DNA from: Mesorhizobium sp. B1-1-8
GTDB lineage: Bacteria > Pseudomonadota > Alphaproteobacteria > Rhizobiales > Rhizobiaceae
NCBI RefSeq assembly: GCF_006442795.2
Contig: NZ_CP083957.1
Coordinates: 372,001-436,000 of the forward strand
DNA: 64,000 bases
Direction of reading: 5' to 3'
The notes under the pieces were generated by a model, which worked only from the letters and a program-made list of their open reading frames with translations, was not told where the DNA came from and made no database searches. Below, in pieces: positions 18,181 to 27,792 of this stretch. Position numbers and translations under genes: made by a program. How positions within the stretch are numbered: the first letter of the stretch is position 1; every line of letters starts with the position of its first letter.

Positions 18181-18965
18181 ATGCCCTTGTCAGTATTGCG
18201 GTCCACAGCGGTGCCGTATCGGCCCCCGACCCAATCGGCATTGCGCTGCGGCCGTCGCTCGCTCTGCCCCGAGTCACCTTTGTCGTCCCGACGCTCAACG
18301 AAGCCAAGAACCTCCCTTGGCTTCTGCCCCGCATTCCCAACTGGGCGCATGAGGTCATCATCGTGGACGGTCGTTCGACGGACGATACGGTCGCAGTTGC
18401 GCGCCGTATGCGCGAGGACGTGAAGATTGTCATGGAGCCCAGGCGAGGTAAGGGCGCCGCATTGCAAGCAGGGTTTCGGGCCGCCACAGGGGACATCATC
18501 GTCATGCTGGACGCCGACGGCTCCATGGTTCCGGAGGAGGCGATCGTCTTTGTCAGTGCGCTTATGGCGGGCGCGGATCTCGTCAAGGGTTCACGTTTCC
18601 TCCAGGGCGCCGGCACCGACGACATGTCGCTGTTCCGGATGCTCGGCAACCAGGGTCTGACGGGGATCGTGCGGCTGCTCTACGGCGGCTCGTTCTCCGA
18701 CCTCTGCTACGGATACATCGCCTTCTGGACCAAGCATGTCGCCACGCTGCATTGCGATTGCGATGGCTTCGAGATCGAGACCCTCATCAACGTGCGGGCC
18801 TTGAAGAACCACCTGAATATCGTCGAGGTGGCGAGTTTCGAAGCACCGCGCATCAGCGGCGCGAGCAATCTGCGCCCCATCCCGGATGGCTGGCGAGTCC
18901 TGAAGACCATCCTGCGCGAGAAGGTGTTCTCGCCGGTCTCGCTGGTTGCCTATGGCTACCCATGA
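18177..18965 (+). CDS. Glycosyltransferase family 2 (DPM1/dolichol-phosphate mannosyltransferase-like)
   Basis: A 262-aa GT-A enzyme. VTFVVPTLNEAKNLPWLLPR and VIIVDGRSTDDT form the nucleotide-sugar site; the DxD-type motif is in IIVMLDADGSMVPEEA. LCYGYIAFWTKH is the acceptor-side motif common in polyprenyl-phosphate glycosyltransferases. No long membrane segment is seen, so it is probably a peripheral inner-membrane enzyme. ATG 18177 overlaps the stop of the FAD oxidoreductase gene (ATGA), implying coupled translation. A longer in-frame extension to 18057 exists but lies inside the upstream gene. Confidence 0.88.
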   Translation: MNALVSIAVHSGAVSAPDPIGIALRPSLALPRVTFVVPTLNEAKNLPWLLPRIPNWAHEVIIVDGRSTDDTVAVARRMREDVKIVMEPRRGKGAALQAGFRAATGDIIVMLDADGSMVPEEAIVFVSALMAGADLVKGSRFLQGAGTDDMSLFRMLGNQGLTGIVRLLYGGSFSDLCYGYIAFWTKHVATLHCDCDGFEIETLINVRALKNHLNIVEVASFEAPRISGASNLRPIPDGWRVLKTILREKVFSPVSLVAYGYP

Positions 18966-19013
18966 ACATCAGCGGCCAAACGCGAAAGCGCACAGTGAAT
19001 ACGGACGAGGCCG

Positions 19014-20159
19014 ATGCGAATCCTGATGGTTGCCGCTCGCTGCCATCCCTTCATGGGGGGCACCGAAACCCACATCCATGAGGTCGGCCCGCGCCTGGTG
19101 GCGCGTGGCCACGCGGTCGACGTGCTCACCACCGACCCCTCAGGCGAGTTGCCGGTCAAGGAGGAAGTCCGTGGCATGCGCGTGCTGCGGGTGCCGGCCT
19201 GGCCGAGGGAGTTGGATTTCTATGTAGCGCCCGGCATCTTTACCGCGATTCGTCGAGGCGTCTGGGATCTGATCCACTTCCAAGGTTATAATACCTTCGT
19301 GGTGCCCATCGGGCTGCTGGCTGCCGTCCGTGGAGACCTGCCATTCGTCCTCACGTTCCACAGCGGCGGGCACTCTTCTCGATTGCGCAATGCCCTGCGT
19401 AGCACCCAGCACGCGCTGCTACGACCCCTGGTGACGCGCGCCGCGAGACTGATTGGAGTGTCCGAATTCGAGGCCGACTTCTTCAGCGCAAGAATGGGCG
19501 TGCCTCGCGAGCGGTTTGTCGTCATCCCGAACGGCGCCGCAATGCCGGCCGCGAGCCCCGGCGTCAAGGTCGACCCGCACCTGATCGTCTCGGGCGGCAG
19601 GCTGGAGCGCTACAAGGGCCATCACCGGGCGATTGCGGCCTTGCCCGAACTGATCCGCCGGATGCCCGACGCTCGGTTGCACGTCGTCGGAATGGGCTCG
19701 TATGAGGGAGAATTGCGGCGCCTCGTCGACATGCTCGCCCTCGAGAAGCGCGTCACTATCGCGGGCATCCCCGGATCCGAGCGGCAGAAAATGGCAGACC
19801 TTCTGGCGAGCGCCGCGCTCTTCGTGCTGTTCAGTGAGTACGAAGCCCATCCTGTCGCCGTCATGGAGGCCCTGTCGCTGCGTCGTCCGGTCCTTGTCAG
19901 CGACACCTCCGGTCTGCGAGAGCTGGCCGCCAATGGCCTATGCCGGGCGATTGCGCGCAATGCCGGGCCGGAAGAGCTGGCCGCCGCCATGGCCGAGGAA
20001 CTGGAGGCCCGCCGCGAGATCCCGGATTTAGCGTTACCGGATTGGGATGCCTGCGCGCAAGCGCTGAGCGACGTTTACGACGATGTCCTGGGCAGCCGAT
20101 CCACGGTCCATTTGCCGCCCGGCGCCATGATGTCGTGGCCTCCTGCCACGGAGGCATGA
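19014..20159 (+). CDS. Glycosyltransferase family 4
   Basis: A 381-aa GT-B enzyme. The N-terminal acceptor domain begins MRILMVAARCHPFMGGTETH with the Gly-rich loop; the C-terminal donor domain has LIVSGGRLERYKGHHRAIAA and the EX7E motif in SEYEAHPVAVMEAL. Members are retaining transferases using UDP- or GDP-sugars at the cytoplasmic face of the inner membrane. With a GDP-mannose supply in the same cluster, a mannosyltransferase role is possible but not shown. The stop overlaps the ATG of the next gene (ATGA at 20156). Confidence 0.88.
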   Translation: MRILMVAARCHPFMGGTETHIHEVGPRLVARGHAVDVLTTDPSGELPVKEEVRGMRVLRVPAWPRELDFYVAPGIFTAIRRGVWDLIHFQGYNTFVVPIGLLAAVRGDLPFVLTFHSGGHSSRLRNALRSTQHALLRPLVTRAARLIGVSEFEADFFSARMGVPRERFVVIPNGAAMPAASPGVKVDPHLIVSGGRLERYKGHHRAIAALPELIRRMPDARLHVVGMGSYEGELRRLVDMLALEKRVTIAGIPGSERQKMADLLASAALFVLFSEYEAHPVAVMEALSLRRPVLVSDTSGLRELAANGLCRAIARNAGPEELAAAMAEELEARREIPDLALPDWDACAQALSDVYDDVLGSRSTVHLPPGAMMSWPPATEA

Positions 20160-22135
20160 GGCTGATGATACCGGCTCTTTTCATCGCGCGAACCATGGTC
20201 GACCCACTCCAGACCGGAATACGATTCGTCGCGGCCGTTATCGGTCCAGACCTGAGCGGCGGCAGCGCCGATGCTCCTTCGCAACAGGCGAATAACGGAT
20301 GGATTGCGGTTCTGTGTCTGACAGTCGCCACGGCCCTGCTCCTGGTCGTGGTCGGGCACGCGGCCGGGCGCCGGGACTACGAGGTGGCGCCGCTGTTCTT
20401 CTGGTCCGGTGTAGTCCTTCTGGTCGTCCCAATCACGCTTCGCATCGCTTGCCCGATGCTAGCTCGGGGCGAGCGCCTCTTCCTCCTGTTCCTGCTTGCC
20501 GAAGCCCTGTTCTGCTGCAAGGTGGCCTATTCCCCGACGGGCTTCATTGCTTACGACGAGTTCTTGCACGGAATCGCAGCCGATGATCTGATCACGGCCC
20601 GCCGGCTATTCCTTTCCAACCCCCTTCTCCCGATCGGGCCAACCTATCCCGCCCTGGAAATCCTGGCGATGGCGATCGTCAATCTGACGGGATTGCCATT
20701 GTTTGTGGCGGGAACGCTTTTGATAGCCATCCTCAAGGGCACATTCATCGGCGCACTGTTTCTGTTCTTCGAAAGTATCACCGGGTCGCAGCGCATCTCG
20801 GCCATCGCTTGCCTGACCTATATGGGCTGCTCAACCTTCGCCCAATTCGAATCGATGTTCTCCTATGAGAGCCTCGGCATCGTGCTGTGCATGCTGGCTT
20901 TCGCGGTTGAAGCAGCATCCAAAGATCTCATCCGGCGACCGAGGCTGAAGGCGCTCGGGCTGATTACCTTGCTGTTGGCGAGCCTCGCGGTCACGCATCA
21001 TCTCTCAGCCGCCTTCGCCGCCATCTATTTCGGAGCGCTGGCGGCACTAGAGGTTCTGCGCCGGCATGGTCCCCTGAGGACTCATGCCAGGACCGTCGTG
21101 GGCCTTACGGCGCTCCTGGCCATAGCCCTGCCACTGCTATGGGTACGGGCTCATGGAGACGCTCTCACAGGCTATCTCGGCCCGGTGGCCGAAACCGGCT
21201 TCAAGACATTGCTGGGAAAGATCCTGGGCGCGCCCACCCCACGGTCGGAGCACCTTGGAGCGCCGACCCAGCCCCTCGGCATGCGGCTGACCACCTTGTT
21301 CGCGATCCTGCTGTTGTCACTCGGACTGGCGACGGGATTCTTTCGGTCGCTGGCCTTGGCAGCGCCGAGTGGCGCGCGGGCAGCTTGGCGTCCGATCCAA
21401 GACATTCTCAAACGGAACTGGCGCGACAGCCGCATCGTGCTCCTCACCTTGCTGGCCTTGGGATTCCCGGTCTCGGTGGCCTTCCGACTGACCAACGCCG
21501 GATGGGAAATCGGCAACCGCATGGGAACATTCGTGTTCATAGCCGTCGGGCTAGTCGTCGCGGTAGGCATCGTCTACTTCTGGCAGGGCCGCACATCGCG
21601 CGGGTGGCGCCGCAGCGCACCGGCCGTTGCTCTGACGGTCATCGTCCTGGCCGGCGTCACAAGCTCTTCGCTTAATCCAATCCATGGGCGCTACAGGGTG
21701 GCGGCAGATCAGGAATCAATCGAGCCCATGGGGATCCAAACCGCACGCTGGACCAAGGAATGGCTCGGTGCCGGTAACCGCTTTACCGCCGACCGTATCA
21801 ATCGGCTGCTGCTCGCCACCTACGGCCGGCAGGACGCCAGGATCAAGATCGCCGAAGGCATCTATAGCGCGCGCATATTCGAGGGCGAGGAACTCGGGGC
21901 CGACGAGCTTTACGCCCTGGCGAGGAGTGACATCGATTTCCTATTGGTGGATCTGCGCCTGTCCACAGCCCCCCCGGTGCTCGGCTTCTACTTTGAACCG
22001 TGGGAAGTGCAGGAGGGAACGCCGCTCACGGGCGCAGAGCTGCTCAAGTTCAATGACATCCAGGGTGTCGCCCGCATTTACGACAACGGCTGGATCGTCA
22101 TCTACGACGTGAGGGGGTTGCATGGGAATTCCTAG
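20156..22135 (+). CDS. Large multi-pass membrane protein, possible GT-C transferase or polymerase
   Basis: About 659 aa with roughly a dozen hydrophobic segments. After the first helices the sequence GFIAYDEFLHGIAADDL places an Asp-Glu pair in a likely periplasmic loop, as in GT-C enzymes. A soluble C-terminal part (~140 residues from MGIQTARWTKEWLGAGNRFT) follows the last helix. No Wzy is otherwise annotated in the cluster, so it is the best candidate for polymerase or for a lipid-linked sugar transferase. ATG 20156 overlaps the previous stop; ATG 20165 has better spacing from GGAGG at 20150-20154. It overlaps the next gene by 14 nt. Confidence 0.75.
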   Translation: MRLMIPALFIARTMVDPLQTGIRFVAAVIGPDLSGGSADAPSQQANNGWIAVLCLTVATALLLVVVGHAAGRRDYEVAPLFFWSGVVLLVVPITLRIACPMLARGERLFLLFLLAEALFCCKVAYSPTGFIAYDEFLHGIAADDLITARRLFLSNPLLPIGPTYPALEILAMAIVNLTGLPLFVAGTLLIAILKGTFIGALFLFFESITGSQRISAIACLTYMGCSTFAQFESMFSYESLGIVLCMLAFAVEAASKDLIRRPRLKALGLITLLLASLAVTHHLSAAFAAIYFGALAALEVLRRHGPLRTHARTVVGLTALLAIALPLLWVRAHGDALTGYLGPVAETGFKTLLGKILGAPTPRSEHLGAPTQPLGMRLTTLFAILLLSLGLATGFFRSLALAAPSGARAAWRPIQDILKRNWRDSRIVLLTLLALGFPVSVAFRLTNAGWEIGNRMGTFVFIAVGLVVAVGIVYFWQGRTSRGWRRSAPAVALTVIVLAGVTSSSLNPIHGRYRVAADQESIEPMGIQTARWTKEWLGAGNRFTADRINRLLLATYGRQDARIKIAEGIYSARIFEGEELGADELYALARSDIDFLLVDLRLSTAPPVLGFYFEPWEVQEGTPLTGAELLKFNDIQGVARIYDNGWIVIYDVRGLHGNS

Positions 22136-22880
22136 CAACAGGGACCTTGCCGTCGCGTGTCTGTGGGCGGGGGCCACGGTGGCGGCCGTTGCGGTCAGCG
22201 ACAGCTTGATCCTCCGCACCGTCCTGGGCGCGCCCATGGTGTTCCTCGTCTCGGGCCACGCAGTGCTACGGGCCCTTGGCCTAAGGACCACCTCCGTTTC
22301 GCAACACCTCGCTTACGCGGTCGGAGCAAGCCTCGCTGCCGGCATTGGCGGGGGCTTCGCCCTGAACGCTGCAGGCTTCCTCACCCCGCTCGGCTGGGCG
22401 GTGTGGTTATGTGCCGTGACGACCGCCGGGGCGCTGGTGGCCGCCGGCCGCCGCGACACTCCCGGTTTGCCAACCTGGCCGGCTCCGGCGAAGGTCCGGC
22501 TCTGGCAGGGAGCTATGATGGCGTTAGCGGTCCTTGTGGCGACCGGAGCCTATGCGCTGGCCGTCCGGGATGAAGCGGCGTACCGCGAATTCAAATACAC
22601 CGAGTTCTGGATGTTGCCATCGCCCGATGGGGAGCCCGGCCGCCTCACCGTTGCCGTGCGGAGCGCCGAAACGCAAGCTCAACGGTTCGACCTTGAAATC
22701 ATTATCGAGGGACAAGCCTTCGCCACGTTCCGATCGATCGGCATCGCGCCGGGCGAGACCTGGGCACGGGACATCCAGGGGCCCGTCTCGGCAACTCGCC
22801 AGAGGGCCGAGGCCCGGCTCTATCGGCTGGAAGACAACCGGCTTTACCGCAGCGTTTCGACGGTGGTGCCGCCCATTTGA
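22122..22880 (+). CDS. DUF1616-like membrane protein
   Basis: A 252-aa protein with about four N-terminal transmembrane helices and a helix near residue 130 (MMALAVLVATGAYALAV), followed by a soluble beta-rich domain starting EFKYTEFWMLPSPDGEPGRL. The last segment resembles the DUF1616 C-terminal domain (TEFYLL-type motif). Function is unknown. It begins 14 nt inside the end of the large membrane protein gene with GAGGGGG before the ATG, so the two proteins are probably made in step and may work as a pair in the inner membrane. Confidence 0.72.
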   Translation: MGIPSNRDLAVACLWAGATVAAVAVSDSLILRTVLGAPMVFLVSGHAVLRALGLRTTSVSQHLAYAVGASLAAGIGGGFALNAAGFLTPLGWAVWLCAVTTAGALVAAGRRDTPGLPTWPAPAKVRLWQGAMMALAVLVATGAYALAVRDEAAYREFKYTEFWMLPSPDGEPGRLTVAVRSAETQAQRFDLEIIIEGQAFATFRSIGIAPGETWARDIQGPVSATRQRAEARLYRLEDNRLYRSVSTVVPPI

Positions 22881-22892
22881 AAAGGCTCGAGC

Positions 22893-24170
22893 ATGCGCGT
22901 TCTGCTGCTGTCGCAGTTCTATCCTCCGGTGATAGGAGGAGAGGAGCGGCATGTCCGCAACCTTGGCGCGGCGTTGGCGCAGCGGGGTCATGACGTGAGC
23001 GTCGGGACCTTGATGCATCCCGGATCGCCCCAAACCGAGCTGGACGGAGCGGTCCGCGTGTATCGCCTGCGCGGCACGCTCCAGCGTCTGTCAGGCCTGC
23101 ACACCGACACCGAGCGCCGCCATGCACCGCCCTTCCCGGATCCTGAACTGGTGCTGGCCCTGAGGCGGCTGGTCGCACGGGAGAGGCCGGACATCGTTCA
23201 TGCCCATAACTGGATCTACGCGTCCTTCCTGCCGCTCAAGGTTCTGAGTGGAGCACGCCTCGTGGTAACGCTCCACGACTACGGCCTTGTCTGCGCCAAG
23301 AAAAATTTCATGCACTTAGGCGCCAATCTCTGCAGTGGCCCGGGGCCAGCGAAGTGTGTGCACTGCGCCACAAGCCATTACGGAGCCGCGAAAGCGAGCG
23401 TGACCACGTTGGGCAACTGGGCGTCGAGCTTCGCCGCTCGGCGCGTGGTGGACCGCTTCATCGCGGTGAGCCACGCGGTGGCGCGTAACACCGGACTCAC
23501 CCAGGGCCGCGCTCTCTACGAGGTCATCCCCAACTTCGTGCCCGACGACGTCGGGGTGCTTGGCCCGGAGGACCCCTGCCTGCGAGAGCTGCCCGCAGAT
23601 GGCTTCATCCTGTTCGTCGGCGACATAATGCGACTCAAGGGTATCGACGTTCTCCTGCAAGCCTATGCCGCCCTGGAGCGGGCGCCGCAGCTAATCCTGA
23701 TTGGCCGCCGGGTCGCCGATACGCCAACCGAGTTTCCGCCGAACGTCCGCGTCTTCAACACGTGGCCGCATTCCGCCGTCATGCATGCATGGCGGCGCTC
23801 ACTGTTCGGCGTGCTGCCATCGGCGGGGCCCGAAGCCTGCGCGACGGTCATCATGGAAGCGATGGCGTCCGGCAAGGCAGTCGTCGCAACCGACGTCGGA
23901 GGGATGCCGGATCTCGTCGATCATGGCGAAACAGGGCTTCTGGTGCCGCCCGGTGATGCGCACGCCCTCGCCCGCGCGATGCAGACACTTCTGGCGAACC
24001 GCGTCTTGCTGGCCCGACTCGAGGCGACAAGCCTCGCCAGGGTCGGGCGCGTCAAGGCCGGAGCGGTCGTTACCCGGATCGAGGAGATTTACCGGGACGT
24101 CCTGCGCTCCTCCGCCAACAGATCCGAGCTGCCAGCGCAGCAAGGTTCAGGAGAGCCGTCATGTCCGTAG
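22893..24170 (+). CDS. Glycosyltransferase family 4 (second)
   Basis: A 425-aa GT-B enzyme. MRVLLLSQFYPPVIGGEERH is the N-terminal Gly-rich loop; FILFVGDIMRLKGIDVLLQA opens the donor domain; the EX7E motif is in AGPEACATVIMEAMASGKAV. A cysteine-containing insert (CSGPGPAKCVHCATSHYG) around residue 150 is common in GT4s annotated in exopolysaccharide clusters. It is only moderately similar to the GT4 at 19014, so it probably forms a different linkage. The stop lies 10 nt inside the flippase gene, showing tight coupling. Confidence 0.88.
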   Translation: MRVLLLSQFYPPVIGGEERHVRNLGAALAQRGHDVSVGTLMHPGSPQTELDGAVRVYRLRGTLQRLSGLHTDTERRHAPPFPDPELVLALRRLVARERPDIVHAHNWIYASFLPLKVLSGARLVVTLHDYGLVCAKKNFMHLGANLCSGPGPAKCVHCATSHYGAAKASVTTLGNWASSFAARRVVDRFIAVSHAVARNTGLTQGRALYEVIPNFVPDDVGVLGPEDPCLRELPADGFILFVGDIMRLKGIDVLLQAYAALERAPQLILIGRRVADTPTEFPPNVRVFNTWPHSAVMHAWRRSLFGVLPSAGPEACATVIMEAMASGKAVVATDVGGMPDLVDHGETGLLVPPGDAHALARAMQTLLANRVLLARLEATSLARVGRVKAGAVVTRIEEIYRDVLRSSANRSELPAQQGSGEPSCP

Positions 24171-25495
24171 ATCTCGCCTTGACGGCGATTGTTTACGTGC
24201 GGCGGGCACTTGACAATAGCGCCACGCTGTTCGCGAATTCCGGCGCTCTGGCGATCGGAACGATGGCAACGGCCGGTCTTGGGTTTATCTATTGGTGGAT
24301 CGCCGCCCGGCTGTTTTCGCCGGAGGTGATAGGCAACGCCGCCGCGCTCCTATCCGTGATGGGGCTCGTCGGTCTGCTGGGGGAGGCCGGGCTCGGGACG
24401 TTGCTGATAGGCGAAATCGTCCGGCATCCGGGCAGAGAGCGCGGCCTCGTGGCCGCAGCAGCGTCCGTCGGGGTGGCGCTGGCGGTCGGCTTGGCTTTGC
24501 TGTTTGTCTTCGGGGAGGCATCCCGCAACAGCCTGACTAGGCCGATCAACGGATGGTTCGAGGGCGCTGCATTCGTCCTCGGCTGCGCTCTGACCGTACT
24601 TAGCTTCGTGGGCGATCAGGCGTTCCTGGGCAACCTGCACAGCACCGGCAGGATGATCCGGCAGGTGCTGTTCTCAACGTTCAAGCTGATGCTGATCGCC
24701 GCCGCGGCCGCCGCCGGCTACGCCTCCAATGCCGGGATTCTTCTGACCTGGGTTGCCGGCCTGCTGGCGTCCTGGATCGGCGTCGATCTCTTGACCCGTG
24801 GCGGTGCGCGTCACCTCGTTGGGCCCCCCGATTTCCAGCTGCTCCATGCGCTGCGACGCAAGGTCTTCGACCACTACGCGCTCGATGTGACCGTGCAGGC
24901 CCCGAGCGTCATCATGCCCTACCTTGTGCTGGTTCTGCTGTCGCCGTCCATCAATGCCGCCTTCGTTTCGTTGTGGATGCTGGTCTCCATGGCCTCGTTG
25001 ATGCCCGCAGCCATGACCACGGTCCTATTCCCAGTGATCAGAGCAAGCCCGAAACAATTTAGGCACAACATCATTGTCTCGCTTACGACGTCGTTGCTCT
25101 TTTCGCTGGTCTGCGCCAGCTTGGTTTTGGCCTTTTCGCAAGAAATTCTTGCGGTTTTCAATCGAGCCTACATCGATATCGCCGGTTCGAGCCTGCGCTT
25201 CCTGGGCTTTAGCTTGCTGGGATCAACGCTCAAATTTCATGCCTGCACCTTGGCGCGGCTAGGTGACAGGATGCGCAAGGCATCTCCCTGGTTCGCACTT
25301 GGCGGGCTGCTGGAGCTGTGCTTCGTAGTCATGGGCGCGAGGCTTGATGGACTTCAAGGTGTGGTCCTTGGCTGGACGCTCGCCGTCAGCATCGAGGGTG
25401 TGTGTGCGGCCCTGACTTTGGCCTTGGCGATGAAACCGGATTCTGCCGCCGGCCCTGTGCACGAAGAGCCCACCGCCTCGTCGCTCCAGACTTGA
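24161..25495 (+). CDS. Wzx-type polysaccharide flippase (MOP superfamily)
   Basis: A 444-aa integral membrane protein with about 12-14 transmembrane helices throughout. The pattern of paired helices with small polar loops (TAGLGFIYWWIAARLFSPEV near the start, LGLTSLLF-like helices later) fits the lipopolysaccharide/O-antigen flippases. It would move the undecaprenyl-linked repeat unit to the periplasm. AGGAGAG precedes ATG 24161. It is the last intact gene of the rightward operon; a broken acyltransferase gene follows 13 bp later. Confidence 0.85.
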   Translation: MSVDLALTAIVYVRRALDNSATLFANSGALAIGTMATAGLGFIYWWIAARLFSPEVIGNAAALLSVMGLVGLLGEAGLGTLLIGEIVRHPGRERGLVAAAASVGVALAVGLALLFVFGEASRNSLTRPINGWFEGAAFVLGCALTVLSFVGDQAFLGNLHSTGRMIRQVLFSTFKLMLIAAAAAAGYASNAGILLTWVAGLLASWIGVDLLTRGGARHLVGPPDFQLLHALRRKVFDHYALDVTVQAPSVIMPYLVLVLLSPSINAAFVSLWMLVSMASLMPAAMTTVLFPVIRASPKQFRHNIIVSLTTSLLFSLVCASLVLAFSQEILAVFNRAYIDIAGSSLRFLGFSLLGSTLKFHACTLARLGDRMRKASPWFALGGLLELCFVVMGARLDGLQGVVLGWTLAVSIEGVCAALTLALAMKPDSAAGPVHEEPTASSLQT

Positions 25496-25508
25496 GGCGA
25501 TACTGGTC

Positions 25509-25860
25509 ATGGCCCAAGGTTATCGACCGCAACTGGATGGCCTGCGGCCATCGCGATCGTCCTTGTTGGCGTCGAGCACTTCGGCGGGCCGTGGGTCAGA
25601 ACACGCTTCCCCTCGAAGCGGGAGCGCTGGGGGTCCAACTGTTCTTCGCCCTTAGTGGCTTCCATCACGCGGAACTTGCTGTTCAGATTGGAGCACGGCC
25701 TGCGGGCGAAGTGCTCCGCCGATTCTATATCGGCCGGGCAGTTCGGTTGATGCCGGCCTACTACCTCACCCTGCTGGTACCGTTCATGCTGGGCGTGCCC
25801 GACGTTCACGACTTCATCCTGTGGCCATCCCAGATATCGTTCAACTTTTCGGACTGCTGA
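25509..25860 (+). pseudogene. Decayed acyltransferase 3 (OafA/ExoZ-like) gene
   Basis: The reading starts MAQGYRPQLDGLR, the standard N-terminus of membrane acyltransferase-3 enzymes. It then shifts frame to IAIVLVGVEHFGGPWVRTRF and again to LEAGALGVQLFFALSGF, continuing to RFYIGRAVRLMPAYYLTLLV and a stop at 25860. At least two frameshifts and loss of the C-terminal two thirds mean it cannot be functional. The intact gene would have O-acylated the polysaccharide, so loss should give a less acylated product. It follows directly after the flippase gene in the same direction. Confidence 0.75.
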
Positions 25861-26026
25861 CCATCCTCTCGACGATGCAATCGTCGATCTGGATTACGGC
25901 ACCGCCGACTCGCCAGCGACCCGGCCTCTGACGCGCGCCCTCAGACGTTGCCGCAGTTTCGGCACCAGCGTCGTCAAGCGGTCACTCGCCCCCGCCCGCT
26001 ACCTCGCCGGCGGGGTGAGCCGTCGT

Positions 26027-26188
26027 TTATTGCTGCACCCTAACGTTAATAGGCTCATGGAACGCAGTTGGGTCTACCCAATCGACTGCGATATGAACTT
26101 GGCCGCTCGAGGCGACTTCACGAAAAGCAATTACGGCCAAACACACGGCGATTACGGTAAGGACAGACTTCGTATAACGATCCGTCAT
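26027..26188 (-). CDS. Small membrane-anchored hypothetical protein (53 aa)
   Basis: Begins MTDRYTKSVLTVIAVCLAVIAFREV, one hydrophobic helix, and ends in a short polar tail (VHIAVDWVDPTAFHEPINVR). Short proteins with this MTDRYTK-helix start are widespread in proteobacteria and of unknown function. ATG 26188 is preferred because the family normally starts there; an in-frame extension to 26221 has no recognisable start. It points toward the decayed acyltransferase and is alone on its strand. Confidence 0.65.
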   Translation of the reverse strand: MTDRYTKSVLTVIAVCLAVIAFREVASSGQVHIAVDWVDPTAFHEPINVRVQQ

Positions 26189-27016
26189 GGCTGAGTCCCT
26201 TGCCTGTCGAGTGCGCGCCATCGCATATCGCGCGCGGAAACACCTACCTTAGGTCGGCCGGCGGAATGATTGCTACGAGCGTCGAGATGGTCGACCTCGA
26301 CATCCTCGGCGACCCGTTCCATCCTGAATGGAACTACACAATCAAGCTCCGTCGCCCATTCGAGCGAAAAAGCGCCTTCAAGGCATCGTCTCGAACCGCG
26401 ACGGCTCGCGCTCTCATTTGTAGCCGAGCTGGCGCCTTGATCTGCGTTCATCAACTGAGCAGCCAGAGCTTTCTCGATTTGATAGTGCGCAAATATCCTC
26501 TCAGGGATTCGCGAGTCGTGACGAAATCTCGAAATCTTTGGCCAATCCCGCTTGATAGGCAGCTGTGTCCCGTTCGATTCCATCTGACTGCACTTGTGCC
26601 AATATCTCTGAACGGCTCAACACCGAAATTTTCACAGACTTCTTGCTTGCGGACGCAGACATTCCGAGCTGTTGATTTACGCGTTAGTCAGACCATTTGT
26701 TTTAGCGACGGCGACGATCTCCAAATCATCGTGCGGCGGCGATTTGTGTAAGCGGGCGGTGTCGACGGCGAGTTCAGACGTCAACTTCTCTGGCGGCGGC
26801 CAACATGGATCGATATTGTGACAGAGCCGCGCTCCCGGTTGTGCCGCTTGGATTGGGACTAGATGTCAGTGCAGACGCGGCGAGGTTAAGGTTGGTTGCC
26901 AAGGTGAAGGCTGATCCCAGCCAGAGCTTCAGACGCAATCCCTCCAATTGATTTTCGATGGTATAGGCTACCTTGCGGGCCAGATGCTCCAGAGGAATCC
27001 TGATTGTAAAAGGGAT
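26189..27016. other. Gene-poor stretch with a possible methyltransferase remnant
   Basis: No intact gene is recognised in 828 bp. On the minus strand near 26400-26520 the translation RIFAHYQIEKALAAQL resembles the N-terminus of class I SAM methyltransferases, but the frame breaks up within about 40 codons. The promoter of the small gene at 26188 must lie at the left end. A plus-strand frame of 183 codons at 26200-26751 has no family features and no ribosome site. Confidence 0.4.
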
Positions 27017-27769
27017 CTAATGTTCCGGCCGCCGGAAGACGAATTGCCATGCCCAAGGCATGATGCCCAGCCGGCTGTGAAATTGCGCGGCCCAGCGCAG
27101 GGTCTTAGGGATAGCATCAACCCGATAGTTGAAACCCCGGGTCAGTACCGTCGAGAAGCCTGCCGCGGCAGCGGCTTTCTTCACGTGCCGCATCGTTATG
27201 ATGAAGAAATGTGCCCTGTCAAAGTCCCATCCGGTTGGTGTTAGCCTCCAATAGATCGGTTGAAGTTTGCGGGGCACAAAACCGAAGAACGGCAAGCGAC
27301 TGTGGGATTCGATCGGGAAATACGGGTTGGGAATCTGCCCGACCAGTATCCCGCCCGGAGCCAACACTCGGTAGATCTCCGTCATGCTCGCGTCGTGCAG
27401 GGCCGGTTTGAAGTGCTCGAACACGTTCGCCAGGGCAACGCAGTCAAAGCTTTCATTGCCAAAAGACAGGGAGTGGGCGACACCTGGGAGCATCTCCAGG
27501 CCAGCTTCGGACCGCGTCGGGCGGTCGATATCCGGGTCGATGCCCTGCCAACTCAGTGCGGTCGCGGCGGCGTAACGGTCAGTCAGTTCCCCATTTTGGC
27601 ACCCGATGTCCAGCGCCTTGCCGGTGCAGAATTGGACATGTTCGTCGATAAGGCGACTCAAGCTGCCGGCAAGGTGGCGATTCCGCGCTTCCCACTCTTC
27701 TTCCGATTGGAGCACCCCCCACCCGTGGAGGGCATCTCCCTCCTGCTTCGTCCCGATGATTTCATCCAT
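27017..27769 (-). CDS. Class I SAM-dependent methyltransferase
   Basis: A 250-aa cytoplasmic enzyme. Motif I is ALDIGCQNGELTDRY at about residues 52-66 (SAM-binding Gly-rich loop), and the motif II/III part is FDCVALANVFEHFKP followed by IYRVLAPGGILVGQIPNPYF. It has the Methyltransf_11/UbiE-like layout. In this cluster it may O-methylate a sugar or the chain end. It lies 23 bp downstream of the OPX gene on the same strand, so the two form an operon. GGAG lies about 10 nt before ATG 27769. Confidence 0.83.
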   Translation of the reverse strand: MDEIIGTKQEGDALHGWGVLQSEEEWEARNRHLAGSLSRLIDEHVQFCTGKALDIGCQNGELTDRYAAATALSWQGIDPDIDRPTRSEAGLEMLPGVAHSLSFGNESFDCVALANVFEHFKPALHDASMTEIYRVLAPGGILVGQIPNPYFPIESHSRLPFFGFVPRKLQPIYWRLTPTGWDFDRAHFFIITMRHVKKAAAAAGFSTVLTRGFNYRVDAIPKTLRWAAQFHSRLGIMPWAWQFVFRRPEH

Positions 27770-27792
27770 TCAAGCCAATCTCCATCGGCCGA

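Noticed and set aside
26200..26751. 183-codon plus-strand frame
   Set aside because: No ribosome site or family; low-complexity mixture of residues. Treated as part of a gene-poor stretch.
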